Shown piece after piece: positions 28,170 through 36,280 of a stretch of 64,000 nt of DNA. Position numbers and translations under genes: made by a program. The stretch's first letter is position 1. The number at the start of each line of letters is the position of its first letter. Under the pieces are notes generated by a model. The model was given only the letters and a program-made list of their open reading frames with translations, searched no databases and had not been told where the DNA came from. Origin of the DNA: JADGOV01 sp963814355 (GTDB lineage Bacteria > Actinomycetota > Actinomycetes > JADGOV01); assembly GCA_963814355.1 (NCBI GenBank), contig CAWFCZ010000006.1, positions 124,001-188,000 of the forward strand, in the 5' to 3' direction.

Positions 28170-29449
28170 AGGGTGGCGAAGGCCATGTTGCTGGACTGCG
28201 CGGCCCGATCACGGGGGCTGTAGGTTCGCCTGATGGCCCCCCGCTGCCGACGGGAGGCCGGAACCGCCGACAGGTGAGACCATTAATCGCAGTGACCCTG
28301 ATTGTTGGCACAGTCGCCGCCCTGGCCCTCGCATCGCGCACACGGGAAAGCTCCACCAGTTGCTCGGCCGACGCCCTTCAACAGCGCGCCCTATCGGGAC
28401 AGAGTCAATTTACCCATTGGCTCGCTCGCACACACAGCCAGGGATATATCGGAGAGGTAGGCTGGCCGAGCGGCCCAGACGCCGCCCGGTGGAACGCCTT
28501 GGCCGATCGCTGGTACAGCGCTGCCGACCGTGCGCAGCTATGGGTCACTGCCTGGGCAGCGGGGGAGTGGTGGCCAAGTGACTATCGCCTTGCCGCTTAC
28601 CGGCTCACCCCGAAGAGGGTTGAGGGTGGCACCGCCGGTACCCAGGCCCAGGTTATTGAGCGACATCTTGCGTCTGGCAGCATACTCCGGGGGGTCGACG
28701 TTTCCGGTGGCTCGTTCGGAGTCTCTTCGGGCGGGGATGCCGGGTACAGCAATGACAATCCCGGTACCTTCGGCCATGACTACTACTATGAACAACTCAG
28801 CGACTACCGTTTCCTGGCCGGACGTGGGATAGGACTTGTCCGTGTACCCATTCTCTGGGAGCGGGTGCAACCGCGTCTTGGTGCTCCGTTGAAGCCGGTC
28901 GAGGTGAAGCGGATTCGTGCATCGTTGATCGCAGCCCAGGAAGCCGGCCTACGCGTCATCCTCGACTTGCACAACTACGGTTCCTATCGCAAGAGCACGC
29001 CCGCGGGCGGCGTACGGGACCTCCTGCTGGGCTCCGAGGCGCTGCCAGACGGGGCCTTCGCTGACGTGTGGAGGCGCCTAGCACAGACCTTCGGCGGGCT
29101 GCCCGCAGTCGTAGGCTTTGGTCTAATGAACGAGCCACACGGTTTGACCTCGAGTGACGATCGCAGTGGCGCCATCGTTTGGGAAGAGGCCTCCCAGGAG
29201 GCGGTGAACGCCATACGCGCTACTGGGGACCAGCACACCTTTCTCGTGTCCGGGTACAACTTCGCGGCACCAGGAAGATGGGATCGAACGCATCCGCAGG
29301 CCTGGATCCAGGACCCCATCGGCCTTGTCCGCTATGAAGCCCACCAATACTTTGACAGGGATGGCAGTGGGCACTATCTCGAATCATATGACGCGGAGAA
29401 CGCCCAAGCTAAGTCAGATGGCTTTGAGGGCTCCTGCCACGCATCCTGA
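28166..29449 (+). CDS. GH5-like exported glycoside hydrolase, C-terminus damaged
   Basis: This 427-residue protein starts with the ATG in the ATGA overlap. One membrane anchor (about 38-58) precedes the catalytic domain: GIGLVRVPILWERVQP, VILDLHNYGSY, GFGLMNEPHGL (acid/base Glu) and AHQYFDRDGSGHY. It stops at GSCHAS, before the beta-strand that carries the GH5 nucleophile Glu (usually G-E-F/x-G). A family-like remnant, LRSFTD, continues in another frame to about 29516, so the C-terminus seems lost through a frameshift. It may be inactive or a carbohydrate-binding remnant. Its neighbours suggest trimming of the cluster's glycan. Confidence 0.8.
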   Translation: MKGGEGHVAGLRGPITGAVGSPDGPPLPTGGRNRRQVRPLIAVTLIVGTVAALALASRTRESSTSCSADALQQRALSGQSQFTHWLARTHSQGYIGEVGWPSGPDAARWNALADRWYSAADRAQLWVTAWAAGEWWPSDYRLAAYRLTPKRVEGGTAGTQAQVIERHLASGSILRGVDVSGGSFGVSSGGDAGYSNDNPGTFGHDYYYEQLSDYRFLAGRGIGLVRVPILWERVQPRLGAPLKPVEVKRIRASLIAAQEAGLRVILDLHNYGSYRKSTPAGGVRDLLLGSEALPDGAFADVWRRLAQTFGGLPAVVGFGLMNEPHGLTSSDDRSGAIVWEEASQEAVNAIRATGDQHTFLVSGYNFAAPGRWDRTHPQAWIQDPIGLVRYEAHQYFDRDGSGHYLESYDAENAQAKSDGFEGSCHAS

Positions 29450-29669
29450 TCCGTTGCGATCATTCACGGACCGTAGCGGAGGCTCGCTTGGTGTGCATGG
29501 AGTCTCGGCTCCCTAGGCCCGAAGGTGATGCGAGCTGACAAAGTTGCTCGGATCCGCCTTCCTCACCCATACGTGTGCAGTATGCTCCATCGCAAAGGCG
29601 CACCGTGGCGTGGCGGCGGTGGTTAAGGCCTGTGATCGCCCGTTGCTGAGCGTTACCGGGGGGCAGTTA

Positions 29670-32453
29670 ATGTTCCGTAACCGCGATCGTGTGAAAGTTC
29701 GCGCGTGGGTGGTGGTCGCCGCAGTAGCCGCCACCGCGCTTGCCAGCTTCGCGCCGGAGTATGCCGGTGGGCCTGTCGCCTCGGCGGCGACGTCCAAGGT
29801 GGTCAAGCCGGTGGCCGACACCTACGTGAGCTCTGCCGACAGAGATACCAACTTCGGCACCAAGTACGTCCTCGCCGCACAAGCAGAGTCCTCATCCACG
29901 CCTGAGATGGTCAGCTACATAAAGTTCGACGTCTCTGGTCTCCAATCCCCGCCTGCCGGAGTGCAGTTACAGCTCTACAGCTATGCGGCGAGCGCGACGG
30001 GTCTGCAGGTGTGGACGTCCAACGATAGCTGGACGGAAACGGGCTTGACCTACTCCAACGCACCTAGCCGTAGCACGTCGATGGTTGGCGCTATCCCCAG
30101 CATCAGCACAAACGCGTGGGCGTCCCTGGACGTCAGCAATATTGTGAACGGTAACGGTACATACGTCTTTGTGGTCACTACCACCGCAACTGCTAAGAAG
30201 CAAATGGCGAGTCGAGAAAGCGGCGCTTCTTCTCCGCAGTTGGTAATTGACACTTCGGCTGCCGGAAATGCAATTCGAGCGACGGCCGGAAGTGGTCAGT
30301 CCGCCGCTGTTGGTGCGGCTTTCGCGACTGGCATGGTGGCCACCGTTCAGGATAGTTCAGGCGGAGCGGTGCCGAACGCGGCCGTCACTTTCACCGCCCC
30401 ATCGAGCGGAGCGTCAGGCACATTTGCCGGAGGAAGTCAGGCAGTTTCGGTGTCGACTGATGGGTCGGGTGCGGCCACGGCGCCCGCTTTCACCGCTAAC
30501 TCAATAGCGGGTACATACTCCGTGACGGCGAGTACGGCGACAGCCCCATCTCCGGCTTCTTATTCCCTGACGAACATTGCCCAACCGTCACCGTCACCTT
30601 CGAGTGGTAGTCCGACACCATCGGCGTCAGGGACATCTTCCAGCCCACCCCCACCGACCTCATCAACAGTAACCGTTGTACCCAACGCCGACTCGTACGT
30701 CCGGTCAGACCAGCCGGACACAAACTTTGGCTCCAAGTACGTGCTCGCGAGTGAAGCTGGGTCCGCCACTACCCCGACGATTACGAGCTACTTGCGATTC
30801 GATGTCAACAAGTTGACCGCGCCCGTGACGGGTGCCTCGCTTCAGCTGTACAGCTACGCGACCTCGTCGCAAGGCATCCGCATCGGTTCGGCCGTGAATG
30901 ACTGGGTTGAGTCCACCATCACCGACAACAATGCGCCCTCCTTGGGGGCTACGGTGGCTTCGGTGCCTAGTATTGCCCTCGATCACTGGGCGCTGGCTGA
31001 CGTAACGTCGGCAGTGAACGGCGATGGGACGTACACCTTCGCCATCACTACGACTCGAACGGCTAACAACCAGTTTGGCAGCCGTGAGGGGGGGAATCCG
31101 CCGAAGCTCATCGTCACCACTGACTCCGGGAGCCCATCGCCGTCCGTTTCGCCAACGCCGTCGTCGTCGGCAACGCCCACGACCTCGCCAACTCCCACAC
31201 CGTCCTCAACGGCCACGTCGGGCTCACCTACCCCGACGGCCACGCCGTCGCCTACCGCATCTTCCTCCAGTCCGGTGACCGGCGTAGCCGTCACTGTGTC
31301 AGGCGGCAGCCCCCAGACCGCGACGGTAGGGTCTGCTTTTGCTGCGCCGCTCGTAGCGACTGTCAGTGACTCCTCCGGACCGATGGTCGGCGTCAATGTC
31401 ACTTTCACTGCCCCAACATCCGGACCTACAGCACTTTTCGCGGGCGGTTCTGCAACGGCGACTGTAACGACTGGAGTCGACGGGGTCGCGACCAGTCCGC
31501 AAGTGACAGCTGGCTCGGCGGCCGGTAGTTACGCCGTGGTTGCTACCACCAGCGGGGCAAGTCATGATGCCTCATTCGCTCTAACAAATCGGGATCCGAC
31601 TATTGTCGCGGCTGGGGACATTGCATGCCCAGCGGGCAAGACCCCGACGGCGACCTCGTGTCAGCAAGTTGCAACGTCCGACCTAGCAATCGGGCTCAAG
31701 CCTGACGCTGTCTTGCCGTTGGGCGATGACCAGTACGAGCTTGGATCTCTGAGCGACTTCCAATCAATGTATAACCCTTCATGGGGTCGGCTGAATGACA
31801 TTTCTCGTCCCATCCCCGGTAACCATGAGTATGGGTACATCGGCTCGTCAGTGCAGCCGACAGGCGGGGAAGGATACTTCACATACTTCGGCCCCCGGGC
31901 GCACCCTCTACAGCCGAATTGCACCATTAATTGCACGTCTTGGTACTCATACAACATCGGCAAGTGGCACCTAATTGCCCTAGACAGCCAATGCGGTGTC
32001 GTCGGAGGGTGTAATCCCGGCAACCCGCAGTACAAGTGGCTGCTGAGTGATCTCAACGCGAACGCTGGCATGCAATGCACGCTAGCCTACTGGCACATTC
32101 CAGTTTTCTCGTCAAGCCAGGACCACCAACCCGACATGCAGGCAATCTATGCGCTGCTCTACAACAAGGGTGCGGACGTCGTGCTGACTGGGCACGCGCA
32201 CTTCTACGAGAGATTCGGACCCCAGGACGCCAGCGGTACAGCGGATCCAGCGCGAGGTATCTCACAGTTCGTCGTCGGTAGCGGAGGGCGAAGCTTCTTC
32301 TCTATTCGTGCAACTCCCTCCGCTAATAGCGAGGCGCGCATTGCGAATACGTTTGGTGTACTGAAGATGGCGCTGTCGGATGGTGGGTACTCGTGGCAGT
32401 TTGTCCCGTCTAGTGGCACAGCCGCGGACAGCGGCTCAGCGGTCTGTCACTGA
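29670..32453 (+). CDS. Secreted multidomain metallophosphoesterase (DNRLRE/CBM96-BIG repeats)
   Basis: This 927-residue exported protein has a signal segment (AWVVVAAVAATALASFAP). Domains in order are a DNRLRE/CBM96-like module (VADTYVSSADRDTNFGTKYV), a BIG-like Ig module, a Pro/Ser linker, a second DNRLRE module (NADSYVRSDQPDTNFGSKYV), a Ser/Thr/Pro linker, a second BIG-like module (VSGGSPQTATVGSAFAAPLV) and a metallophosphoesterase. All metal motifs are intact: VAAGDIACP, LGDDQYELGS, GNHEYG, YWHIPVF, TGHAHFYERF. It probably acts on phosphoesters at the cell surface or on the secreted glycan. ATG 29670 is chosen for the G-rich Shine-Dalgarno just upstream; the longer frame has no signal peptide at its start. 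Confidence 0.85.
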   Translation: MFRNRDRVKVRAWVVVAAVAATALASFAPEYAGGPVASAATSKVVKPVADTYVSSADRDTNFGTKYVLAAQAESSSTPEMVSYIKFDVSGLQSPPAGVQLQLYSYAASATGLQVWTSNDSWTETGLTYSNAPSRSTSMVGAIPSISTNAWASLDVSNIVNGNGTYVFVVTTTATAKKQMASRESGASSPQLVIDTSAAGNAIRATAGSGQSAAVGAAFATGMVATVQDSSGGAVPNAAVTFTAPSSGASGTFAGGSQAVSVSTDGSGAATAPAFTANSIAGTYSVTASTATAPSPASYSLTNIAQPSPSPSSGSPTPSASGTSSSPPPPTSSTVTVVPNADSYVRSDQPDTNFGSKYVLASEAGSATTPTITSYLRFDVNKLTAPVTGASLQLYSYATSSQGIRIGSAVNDWVESTITDNNAPSLGATVASVPSIALDHWALADVTSAVNGDGTYTFAITTTRTANNQFGSREGGNPPKLIVTTDSGSPSPSVSPTPSSSATPTTSPTPTPSSTATSGSPTPTATPSPTASSSSPVTGVAVTVSGGSPQTATVGSAFAAPLVATVSDSSGPMVGVNVTFTAPTSGPTALFAGGSATATVTTGVDGVATSPQVTAGSAAGSYAVVATTSGASHDASFALTNRDPTIVAAGDIACPAGKTPTATSCQQVATSDLAIGLKPDAVLPLGDDQYELGSLSDFQSMYNPSWGRLNDISRPIPGNHEYGYIGSSVQPTGGEGYFTYFGPRAHPLQPNCTINCTSWYSYNIGKWHLIALDSQCGVVGGCNPGNPQYKWLLSDLNANAGMQCTLAYWHIPVFSSSQDHQPDMQAIYALLYNKGADVVLTGHAHFYERFGPQDASGTADPARGISQFVVGSGGRSFFSIRATPSANSEARIANTFGVLKMALSDGGYSWQFVPSSGTAADSGSAVCH

Positions 32454-33061
32454 TGTCTCGTCTGATCGACAGGGTGCTTGGGTGGTTGCGGCGCCTGTCG
32501 ACTGGCGCAAGGGTCGTGCTCAGCGTTGTTCTGGTTTTGACCGTGGCGGTCGCTGGCTGGTTCGGATTCGGACGGCCCTTCGGGTCGGCAGCGACGGCCG
32601 GATCGGCGGGCACGGGTAGCCCGCACGTGACGAGTCCTATACAGGGACCGGTTCGACCTCCTGCACACGTTCGCAAGGCCGACGGCAGTGTGCTGACATG
32701 CCCAGAGGGGTCGGTGCCCTACGTAAATATCAGCAACGGCTCCTTCGCTCCTCAATTGACCAATGCGACGTCCTTTTCCAAAGGTCGCTACAAAATTGTC
32801 CTTAAGGGCAAGGTCTCCAATGAGACGACAGCTCCGATCGTGTTGACTGGCATCTCCACTCACATTAATGGTCTCGTTTGGAAGGCGAATACAAGTGTTG
32901 CCAAACGGTTGGCCGCCAACAGTTCTGCACCGCTCGTTATTTCGGGGATCTTCGTGTCGAAGCGCACCCAGCGTGTCCATATAGATGCGCCGTTGATATG
33001 GCATTGGGAACAGACGCGCTACCGGCCATGTGGTGAGCGTGGCCTAATCGATGACGATTGA
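32453..33061 (+). CDS. Single-pass membrane protein of unknown function
   Basis: The ATG overlaps the preceding stop by one base (TGATG), so translation is likely coupled to the phosphoesterase. The 202-residue protein has an N-terminal helix (VVLSVVLVLTVAVAGWFGF), a Gly/Pro/Ser linker, and an extracellular beta-rich domain with two cysteines (one in VLTCPEGSVPYV, one in RYRPCGERG). I do not recognise a family. Its position last in the cluster suggests an accessory envelope role. Confidence 0.7.
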   Translation: MSRLIDRVLGWLRRLSTGARVVLSVVLVLTVAVAGWFGFGRPFGSAATAGSAGTGSPHVTSPIQGPVRPPAHVRKADGSVLTCPEGSVPYVNISNGSFAPQLTNATSFSKGRYKIVLKGKVSNETTAPIVLTGISTHINGLVWKANTSVAKRLAANSSAPLVISGIFVSKRTQRVHIDAPLIWHWEQTRYRPCGERGLIDDD

Positions 33062-33489
33062 CATCTGTCGTGTGTCCTGGCCGGTCGTGACGGGCAGCAG
33101 GTCGATTCGGCCGGCTGCCCGTCGCACAAGGCCCTGCGGGCGGTGACGGTCAAGGTGAAAGCGCAGTGCCGCAGAACAGGCACCCACCTGCCGCTAGATG
33201 CCCTGCCGGATTCAGGCCACCGGGGCGCGGGGGGCCAACGCCCGGACCAACTCTCTGCTCGGGCGCTCTGATCATTCTTTTTGCTGTTCCCCGGTAGCGC
33301 TTGGGTGCCGTGGAGCGGAGCCGCGGTCAAGGGCGCTGTTTCCCTTGACCGGGGCGAGTACCGCGGCATGCTGGGCGGCGGCGGGGATCAGCACCCGGTG
33401 TGCGGGGGCCGGCCGGTGGGTGGGCGGCGTGCGTGTCAGGGCGACGCGCGGTCAGACTGATATTCGCGGGTTACAGCAGACGGGCTGTT
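33062..33489. other. No recognisable gene
   Basis: This 428-bp stretch between the small membrane protein and the IS66 element shows no frame with family signals. The missing 5' half of the phosphoesterase gene at 35100 is not found here. Confidence 0.5.
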
Positions 33490-35099
33490 GTAGCTATTCA
33501 GCAGGGTTCGGGGGTGGTGGTAGCCGGGCGCCGGTGGTGAACAGCTGGTTGAGCACGTCGAGGGTGTCCAGGCCCCATTTGGTGCCGGTGGACAGGTAGG
33601 ACTGCACGACGGCGAAGTCGGCGATGCCGGCGAGGGTGCGCCAGCAGCCCCCGGAGGTCCGTTGTTGGATCTTGACCGGGCGGAGATCGCGCTCTGCTTG
33701 GTTGTTGGTGAAGGGCACGGCGAGGTCGACCACGAAGCGCAGGATCATGTCTTCGTGGTCGCGGAAGCGTCGCGCCAGGGTGAGCGCGTCACGGGTCAGC
33801 GGTCCGGCTCGGGGGGTGTTGTCGGTGATGCCTTTGGCGGCCGCGCCGCGGTAGTGGTTGCGGATCCGCCGCAGTGTTTCCGGGGCCAGGGCGTCGTTGC
33901 CGGCGGCGCGGGCCGCGGTCGCGGCGTGGTGGGCGTCGGTGAGGGTGTCGGCCATCGCGGCCGCCCACACCTGCCCGTCGGGGTCGGCGGTGTGGAAGGC
34001 CCGCAGGTCGCGGGGCAGATGCGCGCCGCACCAGGCGTGGTGGGCGTCGATCAGATGCGTGTAGCCGGCGTAGCCGTCGCGCACGATCGTGCCGGCGTAG
34101 CCGTCCAGCACGCCGCCGGCGTCGATGTCGGTCTTGGCGCGCCCGCCGGTGTGCATGACGGTCAGGAACTCGGTGGCCGCGACGTGGACGTATTCCAGGC
34201 CGCCGTCGGCGCGGCCCGGGGTCTCATCGGCGTGCAGCACGCCGGCCTGGCGCAGCAGCGCCCGGACCCGGGGCAGAAACGTGTGCTCCAGCAACGCGGC
34301 GGCCCGGTGCCGCACCGTGGCCATGAACCCGACGGAGACCGCCACGCCCACCAGGGAGCGCATCAGCCCGGCGGCGCGGGCCACCGGCAGATAGTGGGCG
34401 CACAGCAACTCCGCCGCCCGCGCCAACACCCCGGGCCCGTACTGCGCACGGGCCGGCGCGCACGCCGGTGAAGCGCCGGTCGCGGCGGCCCCGCAGCCCG
34501 GGCAGGTCCGCGTGAGGATCTGGTACTCGGTGACCCGCGGCGGGGGCGGCGGTGTCACGTCGGTGACCTGCCAGCGGATCACGCCGGTCACCGGCGCCTC
34601 GGAAAGGTCGGCCCCGCAGCCCGAACAGCACACCGGATCGCAGCGGATGATCTCGTCCGGATCCTCGACCAGCGGCATCGTCGAGCCCGGCTGCCCGGGC
34701 TGCTTACCGGGCTTGCGCCCGGAAGCCTTCCGGGACGAGCGCCGCGGCGGCTTGCGGTACGGGCCATCCGAGGACGGCGGCTTGCTCGAGGTCGACGAAT
34801 CGGCGCCCAGCTGCCGCTCCAACTCCGCGATCCGCACGGCCTGCCCCTCCACCACCCGCCGCAGCTCGGCGTTCGCCGCCCGCAGCTCGGCGTTCGCCGA
34901 CTGCAGATCGCTTACCAGCGCATGCAGATCCTCCGCCGAGGCGGACGGCGACGCGGACGGGCTTGCGGGCACCAACCCATGATCACAACAGCGACAGCAA
35001 GATCAAGCCGACACGCTCACGAAAGGCGCACCAAACCAGCCCGACCAGCAGGAACCGCCCTCAGCGGTCGACCAGCGGCCGACCCTGCTGAATAGCTAC
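33490..35099 (-). mobile_element. IS66-family element, copy 1
   Basis: The terminal repeat GTAGCTATTCAGCAGGGT at 33490 is inverted exactly at 35082-35099. The flanking 8-mers (GGGCTGTT and GATTCAAG) differ, so one side has been deleted or rearranged since insertion. Only the transposase gene is carried; the accessory tnpA/tnpB genes of classical IS66 are absent. Confidence 0.9.
33494..34975 (-). CDS. IS66-family transposase (copy 1, intact)
   Basis: This 493-residue IS66 TnpC-type transposase has an N-terminal coiled coil (LHALVSDLQSANAELRAANA), a basic Lys/Arg segment, a zinc-binding part (CDPVCCSGCGADLSEAP, ILTRTCPGCG), and the catalytic domain with VLHADETPGR (Asp), IVRDGYAGYTHL (Asp) and FTNNQAERDLRPVKIQQRTS (Glu). 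It is full length with no internal stop, in contrast to copy 2. Confidence 0.93.
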   Translation of the reverse strand: MVPASPSASPSASAEDLHALVSDLQSANAELRAANAELRRVVEGQAVRIAELERQLGADSSTSSKPPSSDGPYRKPPRRSSRKASGRKPGKQPGQPGSTMPLVEDPDEIIRCDPVCCSGCGADLSEAPVTGVIRWQVTDVTPPPPPRVTEYQILTRTCPGCGAAATGASPACAPARAQYGPGVLARAAELLCAHYLPVARAAGLMRSLVGVAVSVGFMATVRHRAAALLEHTFLPRVRALLRQAGVLHADETPGRADGGLEYVHVAATEFLTVMHTGGRAKTDIDAGGVLDGYAGTIVRDGYAGYTHLIDAHHAWCGAHLPRDLRAFHTADPDGQVWAAAMADTLTDAHHAATAARAAGNDALAPETLRRIRNHYRGAAAKGITDNTPRAGPLTRDALTLARRFRDHEDMILRFVVDLAVPFTNNQAERDLRPVKIQQRTSGGCWRTLAGIADFAVVQSYLSTGTKWGLDTLDVLNQLFTTGARLPPPPNPAE

Positions 35100-35711
35100 G
35101 ATTCAAGAGTATAACGACCCCGGTCGTCGGTAACCATGAATATGGCACATCTAACGCCGGTCGATACTTCACCTACTTTGGTAGTGCCGCCCACTCGCCA
35201 AACGGCCACTACGGCTTCGATCTCGCGTTCGTTAGCTCCCATTGGCACATCGTCGTCATCAGCTCTGACCCGCTACCTGCGGAACCGGGTCAGTACAACT
35301 GGCTCGCCGCCGACCTATCGGCCAACAGCAACTTGTGCACCGCCGTGCTGACGCATCGCCCGCGTTGGTCTTCGAACAGTTTTGCAAGTCCGGACATTCA
35401 GCCCCTTGTCGATCTTATGTACAACCCTCACGTAGACCTGCTGTTGGCCGGCCATGCTCACAGCTACGAGCGATTTGCGCCACAGGCGGCCGACGGTACA
35501 GCAGACCCGAACGGCATCCGGGAGATCATCGTGGGCACAGGTGGGCGAGACTCACAGGGTTTCGGAACTGTCGTGCCAAACAGCTTGGTCCGCAGGAATC
35601 ACATCTTTGGTGTGATGAAGCTGACCCTGACATCTAGCGGCTACAGCTGGGAATTCGTCCCCGACCCCAGTACATCCCTTCGCGGACTCGGGTAGCGGCA
35701 CGTGCCACTAA
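35100..35711 (+). pseudogene. Metallophosphoesterase C-terminal fragment
   Basis: The fragment begins right at the IS66 end with VVGNHEYGTSNAGRYFTYFG, and continues with SSHWHIVVISSD, LTHRPRW and LLAGHAHSYERFAPQAADGT. It thus retains the second half of a calcineurin-like phosphoesterase similar to 31.6-32.4 kb. Near 35668 the frame shifts; the normal ending FADSGSGTCH is in the next frame and stops at about 35711. The first half (signal, GD and GD-x-x-Y motifs) is missing. Dead. Confidence 0.85.
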
Positions 35712-36280
35712 GGTGACGCCCTGCGGCCGTCCCAACAGTCGCTTCGGTGGCATACCGGCTCTTCGAAATTTGAGGGGGAAGTGACACCCTCAGCGGGCGG
35801 TGGCTTGGCGACTGCGCCGGTGCAGGTGAAGCGTACCCGGCGGCGTTTGTCGCTTGTTCATCGTGGGTCACACCGCGGACCGTGCGCCATTACCACCTGC
35901 GCGCTGCGCGAGGCGAGCCCGAGCCGGACAGCTCTGGCGCCGTGGTTAGACCGCGCGGCACCTGTGGCGCGCCAACCGCCGGGTTACGTTGACCGACGGG
36001 CCGGCGGCGACGATGGGTGACTCCGCATAAGCGCTGGGGGTTGGGGTTGCCGCTAAAGGCTCATCACCTTCTGTGGTCAATGATGGCTGTACCGTCACGG
36101 AACCGCGAGGTCACGGAAAACTGAGCCCACGAGTTGACCCGAATGGCAGACAGGAGCATGGTCCATCGCCCATAGTGTTCACGTACGCGGCGGTCGGGGT
36201 GTGCTACGGGGGATACGAGCAATGAGGGCAGGGGCGGGTGGCGGCCACATCGGTGCGACGTTGGCGGCGACCGGCAGCCT
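35712..36280. other. No recognisable gene
   Basis: About 570 bp between the phosphoesterase fragment and the next IS. I see no supported gene, RNA or repeat. Confidence 0.5.

Noticed and set aside
33062..33489. 5' half of the 35100 phosphoesterase, left of IS66
   Set aside because: No frame contains the expected signal peptide, GD or GD-x-x-Y motifs.
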